Source: Novipirellula sp052161655 (GTDB lineage Bacteria > Planctomycetota > Planctomycetia > Pirellulales > Pirellulaceae). From it: DNA of 64,000 nt. Positions 45,519 to 55,047 of the stretch are shown piece after piece. The stretch lies in contig NZ_CP197418.1 in NCBI RefSeq assembly GCF_052161655.1, positions 6,200,001 through 6,264,000 on the forward strand. The letters are read 5' to 3'. A program made the translations under genes and the position numbers. How positions within the stretch are numbered: position 1 is the first letter of the stretch; each line of letters opens with the position of its first letter. The notes under the pieces were generated by a model. That model had not been told where the DNA came from. It was given only the letters and a program-made list of their open reading frames with translations, and did no database searches.

Positions 45519-48500
45519 TTATCTTCGTGAGGGTCGTTGTTGGGGGCCTACGGCTTGAGCCACGTCCGCCCCCAGACTGCTGGACAAAAAGAAACGCACG
45601 GCGTCCTGGCTCAATTGTTTTCCCGGCTGCAATCGCAGCGTCGGGCGTGCCGATGTACCACCGACATGCACATGCACGACACGGTCTTTTAATAACTCGT
45701 TTGCTTTGGCAACCAACGCGATTGGGGCCGCGGTGGCCATCATGATAGGTGAATTCGCCATCTCGAGCAGTTGGTCCGCTGGCCCATTGGATTCCGTACT
45801 GGCGGTTACGTCAAAATCAAGTCTCCCGTCTATTGTCGCATTTCCGGACATTATGACTTGCACGGTACTTTGCGAAATTGCCAGTTCCTCGACGTGCACC
45901 AAACCGCCCGAGATTCGGCCGAACACGTAACCGCCATCTTTGCCGTTTCCGGGCCGCGAGGGAGCCAGACGGACCAGCGACGACAACTCGTCCATCACCG
46001 GCAACTCCAACGCCTTGATGTTTGACAGTTCCAAGTCAAAACGCCCGACCAAGTTTTTGGGATCACGAGCCCGTTTGGCATTTAGAGTCACGGTTCCATC
46101 GATAACGCCTGCACCCGACGATGACCCTTGCAGCAGTTTGGAAGTGTCGATTCGCTCGAGCCGTACCGATGTTGCCATCGACAAACTGCGATCAAAGTTG
46201 CCTTCGGATGCAATGTGGACACGTCCGCCTCCGATACCGACAACCCCTGCACGACATTGCCATCGTGCGACATTGGATGACTGAGAGTAGCTCCAATCCA
46301 CTGGGAAGCGGGCTTCGCGAACGACGAGACCCGACATCACAGCGTGGTCAACCGAAACATCGGCACGCCCGGAAATAACGGGGCCGATACGACCGCTGAC
46401 TTGCACGTTCGCTGTTCCCGACATGTCTGCGGAAGCAAACGGGGCCGTGGCACGACGCAAGTTCACGCGGTTGGCCGAAAAATCAAACCGTCCCACTGGC
46501 GTGGATGAAAAATCAACGCTCGCTTTGCCGGAAAGTCGTCCGTCGGCGAAATGCCCACTGAGATTTTCAAGTTCGACGCGGCTCGAGTGCACTGCAACGG
46601 AAACCGCGACCCGATCCGAAATGGGACTGCGATCCCATCGCACGTTTTCAACCGAGCCATTCAGGCTGCACAACCGACTTCCATTCAGCATCGCGGGCGT
46701 GCGAACACATTCGCCGGAAACGGTTGCCCTCAGGCGACGTGCATCGCGAGGCAAGTCGAAAGCGGCGATCACACGATGCACCGCCAGATCCGAAAGTTTG
46801 GCTTCGAACGTGATCGGAATCTGTTCGATCGGTCGCACCTTCTCGGATTCGAAAAACTCGACCAGTCGAGCAAGATTGGTATTTCCCGTGGCTGAGTAAC
46901 GCCCTGACGCCAAGCCGCCTTCGCTTTGCACCGACACGGCACCTAATTCGACTTTGATTGTGGCGTTTCGGATTTCGATTGGTAACCGCTGCGCCGATAC
47001 ATTTTTGCTACGCAACCATGCATTTCCGGTTACCGATTCGAGGCTGGCAATCGATGTGATCTGCAATCCGCCATCGAGCGTCCCGGTGGAATCTATCGCG
47101 ATTCCACTACATCCCACCAATCGTGAAGTTTCAATTCCTTGGAACTGGCCTTCGACGACTGTTTTTGTCCAGTCCAAGTCACGTGCCGTCGCGGTCGCTT
47201 GGTATCGGCCGCCTAATAAGTCAGCGGATGAACTCGTAAAGACAAACGACGAGGGGTCGGCATTCCAGCGGAGTTGGGCCTGGCCCAATTTGGTTCCGGC
47301 CAAACGTGCATTTTGAACATCGGCGTTACCGCTTGCGACAAACGTCATCGGCGATGTCGTTATACGAAATTGCCCGCCGATGGTCGTGCTGCCAGATGCA
47401 CGCAGTCGGGTACCCGAAAATCGCGAAACGATATTGGCTAGATCATCGATGCGGACCGCGTTGGATTTAATCTCGCCTTCAAGCGAGATTGAATCGCCCA
47501 CTTTGCCTTTGGCGGCCAATTGGCAGATGTTGTCGCGCCATCGCAGAGCAAACTGTGGGATCGTGATCTCACCCTTATGCAACGTCGGATCGACGTCAAA
47601 ATCTTCGAGTGCTTCTCCCGCGACGTTCATGTTTCGTCCTCGCAGACTCGCGATTGCATCCCAGGCCGCAGGAACGGACGCATTTTGCACGGGACAAGAC
47701 GCATTTAATTCCGAGTGCAATGCACCTCGCAATTGCGTCGTGGGGATCCCAAGCAGAGCGGGAACCGAATCCGAGGGTGTAAGCGAAACGAGAAGCTGTG
47801 ACTCGATTATTTCGTCGAGTGACAACGGTACATTTGCCGTTGCCTTAGCATGCACTAGTTGGCGTTTAAGTCGATCACGCAGGACGATTTCAGAACTATC
47901 CAATCTCACCGTGCCATCGACAATGTCGAGTTGCATCGCGACATCGTCCAGGAACAAACCGCGGCCCGCGATGCCGTTCGTGTGCAGTACCACGTTGCCT
48001 CGATGCGCATGGGGTGACGCAAGTTGCTTCAGATCGACATCAAACGATGCAGTCACCCCGACCTTGCCACGCAGATCGGCGAATCCGAATCGTTTGCTTG
48101 CTTGATTTAGATCGACGCCATCGGACGCAATCGATCCCGTCACGGATCCGATCAGTGGATCGCTGCTGGTGGTATCCAGCGTGCCTTTGGTACTTAGGTC
48201 GGCTTTTACATCTGCGATTGCCACGCCGTCGAAAATTAGATTCGTAGCCGCCCCGACCATCTTTGCATCAAACGCAAATGTCTGATCGTCCCACTGTAAC
48301 GAAACGTCCGTCGTGGATCTGTATGCAAGTGCAAACGGAGGGATTTGAGGAAACGCTTTCGAGATACGTTTCCAATCACAGTCGTAAAGCTCGGTGCGTA
48401 GCGTTGCAGTAGCTGTTTGCGGCCGAATTTGGCCGATCAATTCAACTTTGGCGAGTCCGTCCAGTGGATTTCCTGTGGCATCGATTCGCAGTTCACCTTT

Positions 48501-49376
48501 GCGTAATTCGCCACGCAATTCGAAACCCTCTGCGATTGTCCCGAGTTGGTCCGATTTAACTTCCGAAATCGTGCCTTTGATGGATACCAACAATGATTGG
48601 GGGGCTAGTCCCGACAGATGGTTGCATGTAATTTGCAACGATCCGCTGGCAGTAATTCGTTCTTGGTTTATTTCCACAGGAACCAAGGGCAGATGTTGCA
48701 GTTCAGCGGTGTCAAATTTAATTTGTTGCACCACGATGCTGCTTGTTCCCGCCAGCGATTTGGCATCCAGGATGGTTCTCAAATCGACGCTGCCACCGAG
48801 GATTTCGGGTACCAATGTACGCAGATTGATCGAATCGCCAAAATCGGCTTGCACGCCTATGTTTGAAACGGCAAACGACTCGCGTCCGATTTGATGGACA
48901 ACAAGTTTGGCATCGCGAATGGAAAGTTGTCCAATGGGAATGATTCCGCTGGGTTCGCTCGACGAGCTTTCACTCTGCGGAAATTGCGATACCAATGTTC
49001 CATCACGATCGAAGCGAACATGCAAACATGGCTCATCCACCACCACTCGATCTGCCCACACGCCGCTGCGAATGCCATTCAGCAATGACAGATCAATAGC
49101 AATTCGGTCGACCGTGGCTTGTGCATCGGTCTTGTCGGCAGCCAAGCCCGAGGAGTCGGAGTTGAGTGGTTCATGAACGACAATTCCGGAAACACAAATG
49201 GATCCCAAATTAAATTCGATCGAATCAATCTCGAGTGAGGCCGCCAGCACATAGCTGCCGATCTTCACGGCGGCGAACCGAGCGATAGGGTTTCGGAACA
49301 GAACAAGGATGATGGCAGCAGCGAACGCAATGCTGACGCACCGTCGTCGCCTCGACATCGTCCTGAATCGAAACAC
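45519..49376 (-). CDS. AsmA/TamB-like giant envelope protein
   Basis: 1285 aa with a single N-terminal membrane helix (about 11-30, after 'MFRFRTMSRRRRCVS') and a very long beta-rich body of repeated 'G.V...D...L....G...' strands, the mark of AsmA, TamB and DUF3971 proteins. They span the periplasm as hydrophobic grooves and carry phospholipid to the outer membrane. The C-terminal 'DGTVTLNAKRARDPKNLVGR' and 'LRLQPGKQLSQDAVRFFLSS' fit. It sits between the export lipoprotein and the MscS-type channel; planctomycetes with an outer membrane carry several. Confidence 0.7.
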   Translation of the reverse strand: MFRFRTMSRRRRCVSIAFAAAIILVLFRNPIARFAAVKIGSYVLAASLEIDSIEFNLGSICVSGIVVHEPLNSDSSGLAADKTDAQATVDRIAIDLSLLNGIRSGVWADRVVVDEPCLHVRFDRDGTLVSQFPQSESSSSEPSGIIPIGQLSIRDAKLVVHQIGRESFAVSNIGVQADFGDSINLRTLVPEILGGSVDLRTILDAKSLAGTSSIVVQQIKFDTAELQHLPLVPVEINQERITASGSLQITCNHLSGLAPQSLLVSIKGTISEVKSDQLGTIAEGFELRGELRKGELRIDATGNPLDGLAKVELIGQIRPQTATATLRTELYDCDWKRISKAFPQIPPFALAYRSTTDVSLQWDDQTFAFDAKMVGAATNLIFDGVAIADVKADLSTKGTLDTTSSDPLIGSVTGSIASDGVDLNQASKRFGFADLRGKVGVTASFDVDLKQLASPHAHRGNVVLHTNGIAGRGLFLDDVAMQLDIVDGTVRLDSSEIVLRDRLKRQLVHAKATANVPLSLDEIIESQLLVSLTPSDSVPALLGIPTTQLRGALHSELNASCPVQNASVPAAWDAIASLRGRNMNVAGEALEDFDVDPTLHKGEITIPQFALRWRDNICQLAAKGKVGDSISLEGEIKSNAVRIDDLANIVSRFSGTRLRASGSTTIGGQFRITTSPMTFVASGNADVQNARLAGTKLGQAQLRWNADPSSFVFTSSSADLLGGRYQATATARDLDWTKTVVEGQFQGIETSRLVGCSGIAIDSTGTLDGGLQITSIASLESVTGNAWLRSKNVSAQRLPIEIRNATIKVELGAVSVQSEGGLASGRYSATGNTNLARLVEFFESEKVRPIEQIPITFEAKLSDLAVHRVIAAFDLPRDARRLRATVSGECVRTPAMLNGSRLCSLNGSVENVRWDRSPISDRVAVSVAVHSSRVELENLSGHFADGRLSGKASVDFSSTPVGRFDFSANRVNLRRATAPFASADMSGTANVQVSGRIGPVISGRADVSVDHAVMSGLVVREARFPVDWSYSQSSNVARWQCRAGVVGIGGGRVHIASEGNFDRSLSMATSVRLERIDTSKLLQGSSSGAGVIDGTVTLNAKRARDPKNLVGRFDLELSNIKALELPVMDELSSLVRLAPSRPGNGKDGGYVFGRISGGLVHVEELAISQSTVQVIMSGNATIDGRLDFDVTASTESNGPADQLLEMANSPIMMATAAPIALVAKANELLKDRVVHVHVGGTSARPTLRLQPGKQLSQDAVRFFLSSSLGADVAQAVGPQQRPSRR

Positions 49377-49490
49377 TTAAAAATCCTGCAATCTTGATTT
49401 AGGCGTTTCGCCTGTCGTTGGCTGTCAGATAGGCATCCTGCCTATTGGTTCGTCCCAAACGCAGTTCGCGATTTCTAGGACGAAAGGCCC

Positions 49491-49520
49491 GCAGCCTAAC
49501 GCACATTTCGTTTAGGCTGC
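49491..49520 (-). terminator. Hairpin at the 3' end of the channel gene
   Basis: Stem gcagcctaa/ttaggctgc (9 bp) with a 12-nt loop; the right arm overlaps the last codons of the gene at 49512. No T-run; a weak terminator. A smaller ataggca/tgcctat hairpin sits at about 49430-49447. Confidence 0.4.
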
Positions 49521-52500
49521 GTTCTGGTCCCGTGTCCGTTCTTGTTCGCGGGGGCGGGGCATTAACGCCGCGAGCGACTCTACGGACTTGATGTGCAGGT
49601 CACGTTGCGGGAATGCAATGTCGATTCCTGCACGACGTAGTTCGTTCACAATGGATGAGTTCAATTCGTTTAGCACTAACGTGTATACATCCCGTTTTGG
49701 AATGAAGACGTGTAGGCGAATGTCCAGCGTGCTTTCGCCAAAGCCTTTGAATAGCGTGCTCGGCGCGGGTTCTTTCATGACCGACGGATTGCGTTCGGCG
49801 ATCTTTAGTAGAATGCGTTGCACTTGTGCCACGTCGGTTCCGTAGGCAACACCCACCGGCAATACGATTCGGCTAATGGGGTCTGACAACGTCCAGTTGA
49901 TGACGTTGTCGGTGATGAACTTTTTGTTGGGGACGATCATTTCGCGACGATCGAAATCGGTAATCGTCGTTGCACGCATTTGCATTCGCGAAACGTTGCC
50001 AGTCAAGTCGCCGACCGTGACCATGTCACCGACACGAATGGGACGCTCAAACAAGATGATCAATCCGCTAACGAGATTCGCAAAGATCTCTTGCAAACCG
50101 AAACCGAGTCCCACGGTCATGGCTGCGGCTAACCACTGGACACTGCTCCATGAAAGTCGGATGACGTGACAGGCAAACAGCAGTCCGGCGATGGTGGCGG
50201 CGTAACGCATTAGGATCGAAACGGCTTGATGCGTTCCCGATTCCAGTGGTAGACGATCCAACACGGTTAACGCTAGCACACTCGGCAACCGACGTCCAAT
50301 CATCAGCGTTGCCATGATCACCAACATTGCGGCAATCGCGTCGGTCAGCGTGGTGGGAACCGAGCGGTCGGTCATCACGACCGACTGGTAGCCTTGCCGA
50401 TCGACCACGGTTTCGGCAATGGTTTCAATATTGGTCCACAGCACGACTCGGTCGAGTACCCGCAAAGCAGGCAAAACGTCAGACCAAATAATCCATCCGC
50501 CACAGATCAGCAACATCACGCTGCCCCATCGCAGCAGATCACAAAATTCGGAATTCACCGTTTCTTGTAGATCGACCGGAGTGATCGTGTTGGATTCTGT
50601 CTCGTCGCTTTCGTCTTGATTAGCCGGAGTCGGAGTGAATTCCAACGTCTTTTGTTGCTCAGCCTCCGCGGCAAGCCGTTTGGCCAACGCTCGGTTATAA
50701 CCATTGACTTCCAACCAACAGATCGCGAGCGAATACATCACGATGATCGCAACCAACGCGATCCCTGTTTCGGCCAGTCGTCCCGATAAATGGTACGCCG
50801 AAAAGTGGTAGCCGACCAACGACAGGATCGCAAAAGCAATCGGAGCTCCCGTCACGGCCAACCAAATCGGATGCCGCAAACGATACGTCATCGACGTAGA
50901 ATCTTCGCGTTGCAGACACAGCATAAACGGGCCCCAAGGGCGAACCAGCCAGCCGATTTGAAGTCCCACAAAGGCCAAGATCGAAATGAAGAGCAAACGC
51001 TGCAAGCTACGCATTTCATCGACTTCGCTGAATTGCGTCAGTTGTAGCAGGGCAAACACGGGGGTGCCCACAAACACGGTCAAGTCGACCACGTTTCGTA
51101 CTTTCGCCAATGCGGTTGGCGACCATTTGAACACGCGTTCGCCGACGCCTTCACGCCGAGACAATTCGCGGACCATGGAACAGGCCCACAGGAACAGCAC
51201 GGTCGTTACGCACGCGTCGCCGACCGCCTGAGTCCATTCGGTGGACCCGCTCGCCATTCGCAGTCGGCATCCTGCCGCCAACAGTAATATTGGCCAGCGG
51301 ATGGATAGAAATACCGTGATGCCAAAGGCGGCCGCATACCGGAAAAAGCTTGCTTCGGTATCCGGTTCGGGCGGTTGCGATAGACGGCGAACCGCGGCTA
51401 GCATCTGGGCATGAAAGAGCAACAACAACAGAAACGATGACCCTAGGAAAACCATGATGACGGGGCGGCGAAGCATGTCACCCGCGAACACCTGAGCGAC
51501 TTCGATCCACTTCGACGGGGCCATCAACGACACAAATCCCTTGGATGCTTCCTGCAGGTCTTTGGCAGCGATCGCATCCGAGCTGCGGATCCAAAGGACA
51601 CGTTGGTCGAGGAACTGACGAAATTCGTCAACCTGATTCTCGACTGATTGGTTGATCAATTCGAGTTCGTTAAGGTTTCGAAGCAGCGATTCCTCGTCGG
51701 CAATTGCATTGTCGAGCAAGTCGCGGCGGTCACGCAGCAACCGGGCGACCACGTTGACGACATTGTCATGGTCGTATTGCTGAACCGATGCGGCCAGCGA
51801 CTCGACCATCAAGTTGGCTGCTTCATCGGGATCGGACACATCCCGCCGCTTCTGTTTCCATTCGGTCAATTGCAAATGCGTGATCGGCATTTCGGTTTCG
51901 ACGATCGCATCCCGTTTGGCAAACTCTTCGGGTTTGGGCAGTTCGCCTCGTTGTTTCTGAAGCAGCAATCCAGTCGACGAGGTCGCTCCGGCATGTTCTA
52001 CCTTGGACCGAAGTGTTTCAAATGCTTCTTCGTAATGTTTGCTTTTGGCGTGCAGTTGCTCGATCAACTTGCCAATTCGCTCGATGTCGGCCGCGGTTTT
52101 AATGCGGGACTCGGCGATGTCGGCATTCACCTCGGCTGCTGATTTGAGCGCCGGATGCGATTCATCGGCAACGCGTCGAGCTTCGGCGGCTTGTCGTAGC
52201 GATTCATCCTTTCGCCACTTATCAAGGGTGGTCTGCCAGTTGGTGAGCTGCTTCTTTCGGGTGTTCAGCGTTCGGTTGATCAGGTCACGTTGCAGCGGCA
52301 ACAGCGGAGCGACCTCTTCCAAACGCCGGCGTTCCGCCTTGATGGTGGCTAATTGTTGCTCAAGGCATAAGACGCGAGTTTGTTGTTCGATCGATTGCAC
52401 GCGTGTGGAAAGCTCTTCGGTGCCAAGCGATGCGACTTGCTTTTTTGCATCACCCATCCGCTTTTCAAGATCGACGGTTTCTTTGGCGAGCTCGCCTAGC

Positions 52501-53075
52501 CGCACGGTACGGTTTTCGATTTGGCGTTCTTTGGACTGCAGTTCTTTTTCTTCGGTTTCGATCTGTGTCCGCAGACTGATCAGTTGTTGCTCTAATTGAG
52601 CAATCGTGCCTCCGGCGGGCACCACGGGGGCCTCCGGTTCCGTAGGGGCCGCCACGCCTGCATGCGCATCCGCAAGGACCTTGGGCAGCGTGAGCAGAAA
52701 CGCTTCGATTTCGGCTAAGCGTTTTTTTGCAACTTCTTGGTTGTCGAGCCACTCAGTCGCTTTGCGTAGTCGTTCGACGTACGCCTTGCGATCATCGTCC
52801 GATAAATTAGTCGCTGCTTCGATCGCTGCCAATTCGGTCGCGATTGTCTCTTTCTTGATGACCGTCGCAACCTTGGCTTCTGGCGCAGCACTCGGTTCCG
52901 TAAAGCTAGCGGGAACCACGACGTCATCAAGATGTACTTGAACGGCAGTTGGCAGTGGAACGTTTTCGGGAAGCGCAAACCCTTGCTCGGCGCTGGACGG
53001 AGTTCCCGTGAACAGGAAGGCTCCCATGACCAAAACCGCTGCAACGTGTCGGAAAAGGCACTTCGATCGATTCAT
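49512..53075 (-). CDS. Giant MscS-family mechanosensitive channel (MscK/MscM-like)
   Basis: 1187 aa. A signal peptide 'MNRSKCLFRHVAAVLVMGAF' starts at ATG 53075, preferred to a frame 23 codons longer. A periplasmic coiled coil (about 110-430, Glu/Lys/Arg-rich) follows, then up to eleven membrane helices, then the MscS pore and beta domain near residues 990-1150 ('ANLVSGLIILFERPIRVGDM', 'VTVGDLTGNVSRMQMRATTI', 'MIVPNKKFITDNVINWTLSD'). Opens under membrane tension to release solutes on osmotic downshift. The IS4 element inserted about 210 nt upstream could alter its promoter. Confidence 0.85.
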   Translation of the reverse strand: MNRSKCLFRHVAAVLVMGAFLFTGTPSSAEQGFALPENVPLPTAVQVHLDDVVVPASFTEPSAAPEAKVATVIKKETIATELAAIEAATNLSDDDRKAYVERLRKATEWLDNQEVAKKRLAEIEAFLLTLPKVLADAHAGVAAPTEPEAPVVPAGGTIAQLEQQLISLRTQIETEEKELQSKERQIENRTVRLGELAKETVDLEKRMGDAKKQVASLGTEELSTRVQSIEQQTRVLCLEQQLATIKAERRRLEEVAPLLPLQRDLINRTLNTRKKQLTNWQTTLDKWRKDESLRQAAEARRVADESHPALKSAAEVNADIAESRIKTAADIERIGKLIEQLHAKSKHYEEAFETLRSKVEHAGATSSTGLLLQKQRGELPKPEEFAKRDAIVETEMPITHLQLTEWKQKRRDVSDPDEAANLMVESLAASVQQYDHDNVVNVVARLLRDRRDLLDNAIADEESLLRNLNELELINQSVENQVDEFRQFLDQRVLWIRSSDAIAAKDLQEASKGFVSLMAPSKWIEVAQVFAGDMLRRPVIMVFLGSSFLLLLLFHAQMLAAVRRLSQPPEPDTEASFFRYAAAFGITVFLSIRWPILLLAAGCRLRMASGSTEWTQAVGDACVTTVLFLWACSMVRELSRREGVGERVFKWSPTALAKVRNVVDLTVFVGTPVFALLQLTQFSEVDEMRSLQRLLFISILAFVGLQIGWLVRPWGPFMLCLQREDSTSMTYRLRHPIWLAVTGAPIAFAILSLVGYHFSAYHLSGRLAETGIALVAIIVMYSLAICWLEVNGYNRALAKRLAAEAEQQKTLEFTPTPANQDESDETESNTITPVDLQETVNSEFCDLLRWGSVMLLICGGWIIWSDVLPALRVLDRVVLWTNIETIAETVVDRQGYQSVVMTDRSVPTTLTDAIAAMLVIMATLMIGRRLPSVLALTVLDRLPLESGTHQAVSILMRYAATIAGLLFACHVIRLSWSSVQWLAAAMTVGLGFGLQEIFANLVSGLIILFERPIRVGDMVTVGDLTGNVSRMQMRATTITDFDRREMIVPNKKFITDNVINWTLSDPISRIVLPVGVAYGTDVAQVQRILLKIAERNPSVMKEPAPSTLFKGFGESTLDIRLHVFIPKRDVYTLVLNELNSSIVNELRRAGIDIAFPQRDLHIKSVESLAALMPRPREQERTRDQNAA

Positions 53076-53238
53076 ACAAAAAATTTTAAAGGCTCGAGAT
53101 AGAATCCAAGAGGTATAGACACTTCGAATACGCAATCCGCACACGGACGGTCAAGCCGCAAAACGAGCGAACGTTTCGGTCTGTGAAGGAATCAAATCTA
53201 CCGGTAGCGAAACATCCAATAGCGAACGTCGGCGGTAA

Positions 53239-53259
53239 CGAAACTCGCGAAGAGTTTCG
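53239..53259. repeat. Palindromic REP-like element
   Basis: cgaaactc-gcgaa-gagtttcg, an 8-bp stem. The same stem recurs at 60825-60845 in the tandem repeat (loop gccaa), showing a dispersed family in this genome. Confidence 0.7.
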
Positions 53260-53287
53260 TCCGTTCCTGTGAGCCGTCGGCGTTAGC

Positions 53288-54802
53288 CCAATGGCACTCA
53301 CTTTAGGTTTCTGGCGGGTTTTCATTGATCTTCGTGTTGCTTTTCTTTCGAGCTGCCTTCTGTTCCTTCGTTGTTTTTTGGCGGCGAGGGTGGGCCGCTC
53401 GTTTGTAACTGCGACCGGGACGATTCGGGATTTTGCACGTGCTGGCCATCGCCAACGCTTGCTCGAATCGCTTGATGCATTCCTCCGTCGGCAGGATCGA
53501 CAAGTCAATCCGCAGGAAACTGTTGTAGGTATTGAGCACTTCGGTGAAGCTCAACCGGCGGGGAGCCACGCCTGAAAGCGAGGCAGCCTGACGACGGAAC
53601 TGAACCAACAGATTGTAGGCGATCAGCGATGTGTATAGCTCTTTTAAAACCATGTCTTCGCTTTGCGCCCGAATGTTCTCGGTGTTCATCATCACCTTGA
53701 TTTCTTTGATGTCCGTCTCCACGTCGTAGCGACATCGGTAACGGTCCGCCAAACTCTCCGAATCTTCGCTCAGCGATGTGACCAAGTAGAGTTTTTCGCC
53801 GTTCTCACCAATCTCGATTTCATGAATCAAAACGTTCAGCACTTCGCCTTTTTTGATTCCAGGACAACCTTTGCGATCCTTCGCCGTAGGCTCCCATTGA
53901 AGCTTCCAAACTCGCTTTTTCCAGCGTTTTTCGACCAATTCAGCTTTCTTGATTAGTGATTCGAAGCGTTGTGTGGTTAATCGGAAAAGGAAGTCATGCT
54001 TCTCTTGGAGACAATGGTAAGCCACTTGAAAGATCCCCAGCCCGGCATCGGCCATCACGATCGACTCGCGTGGAAGTCGTTTGAAAATACGCTTGGCTAA
54101 CAAGGCTTCGCTGTCACCTTTGCCGCCGTACATTTTTCCCACTTCGGGCAACATGGCTGTTCCGTTTTGTAGGTCGTGAGCGACGAAGAATAACATGATC
54201 GGCCAGACGGTTTCGCCGTGTTGGTTGCTGGCCGGCGGATATGCTTTTCGCAGTTCGTCGGTCGGTGAAAGCGTGATCGTGGTGCCGTCGAGTAGGAAGG
54301 TCTGCCGGGGACGGAACTGCAATGGTCCGGGTCTCTCAGTGAAAGAGTCGAGAACCTGCTGATAGAAATAGTGGACCGTTTCCAGATCGATTCGATTGCG
54401 TGCTCCAGCGTAGGCGCCGGAGGACTGCGACAAGGTTCCCTCACTGAGCCTTCGATTCTCTGGACAGAAGGCTGGCCGATTGGCAATGAAGTCCTTCACG
54501 ATCCCACAGAGGGTTGATCCGCTAGCTAACCGCTGCATCACCATCATCCAGAGCGTCACGGAGGTGGTGTAGACGGTTGCCGGCCCAGTTGGCTGGATAG
54601 CGTCAATCAGCCCGTCGCTGAAGAACCCGTTGAGCGAACGAATCGCCGTAGTGAGTTCGGACCGGGAAATCAGGGGTTTTTTACTTGCAACAAGCATCGG
54701 TATCTCTCAATGAAGGAGACATCACTGCTGGCAGATTTGCAAATGGAGCACTAGGCTGATCCGAACACAAAACCAAAATTATCGCAAAGTGAGTGCCATT
54801 GG
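53288..54802. mobile_element. IS4-family insertion sequence with target duplication
   Basis: 1515 bp. Ends are 17-bp inverted repeats (ccaatggcactcacttt on the left, its exact complement on the right, 54786-54802). Both are flanked by the same 8 bp, gcgttagc (53280-53287 and 54803-54810), a clean target-site duplication. This indicates a recent insertion, still largely intact, carrying one transposase. Confidence 0.9.
53303..54697 (-). CDS. IS4-family transposase
   Basis: 464 aa DDE transposase, full length with no stop. Asp137 (TFLLDGTTI), Asp217 (IVMADAGLG) and Glu327 in the YREK motif Y-x2-R-x3-E-x6-K (Tyr320, Arg323, Glu327, Lys334) form the catalytic set. The basic C-terminus 'RRQKTTKEQKAARKKSNTKI' is likely DNA-binding. 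It catalyses cut-and-paste transposition by hairpin formation at the inverted repeats. It reads leftward and sits inside the element with about 15 nt and 105 nt of flanking sequence. Confidence 0.95.
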   Translation of the reverse strand: MLVASKKPLISRSELTTAIRSLNGFFSDGLIDAIQPTGPATVYTTSVTLWMMVMQRLASGSTLCGIVKDFIANRPAFCPENRRLSEGTLSQSSGAYAGARNRIDLETVHYFYQQVLDSFTERPGPLQFRPRQTFLLDGTTITLSPTDELRKAYPPASNQHGETVWPIMLFFVAHDLQNGTAMLPEVGKMYGGKGDSEALLAKRIFKRLPRESIVMADAGLGIFQVAYHCLQEKHDFLFRLTTQRFESLIKKAELVEKRWKKRVWKLQWEPTAKDRKGCPGIKKGEVLNVLIHEIEIGENGEKLYLVTSLSEDSESLADRYRCRYDVETDIKEIKVMMNTENIRAQSEDMVLKELYTSLIAYNLLVQFRRQAASLSGVAPRRLSFTEVLNTYNSFLRIDLSILPTEECIKRFEQALAMASTCKIPNRPGRSYKRAAHPRRQKTTKEQKAARKKSNTKINENPPET

Positions 54803-55047
54803 GCGTTAGCCGCGGGCGACGTAAGAGATGTGCGTCCAAAAGCCCGCGGGTAGCCCCGTTGGCTCAGTTTGGAAGCGTTAGAAACCTGGTGGAAATTAAG
54901 TGCCCTGAATCGCCACAGTGAAGCAGAGAAACTCTGCGTGAGTCTCGCTTCACTACGAATGTCGGAACAGTCGATGTCGCGTATCACCCCGCGATCCATC
55001 GTTCTGATCGCGGAGCGATCAACGACAATTCGTCGTTCCGACGCTTC

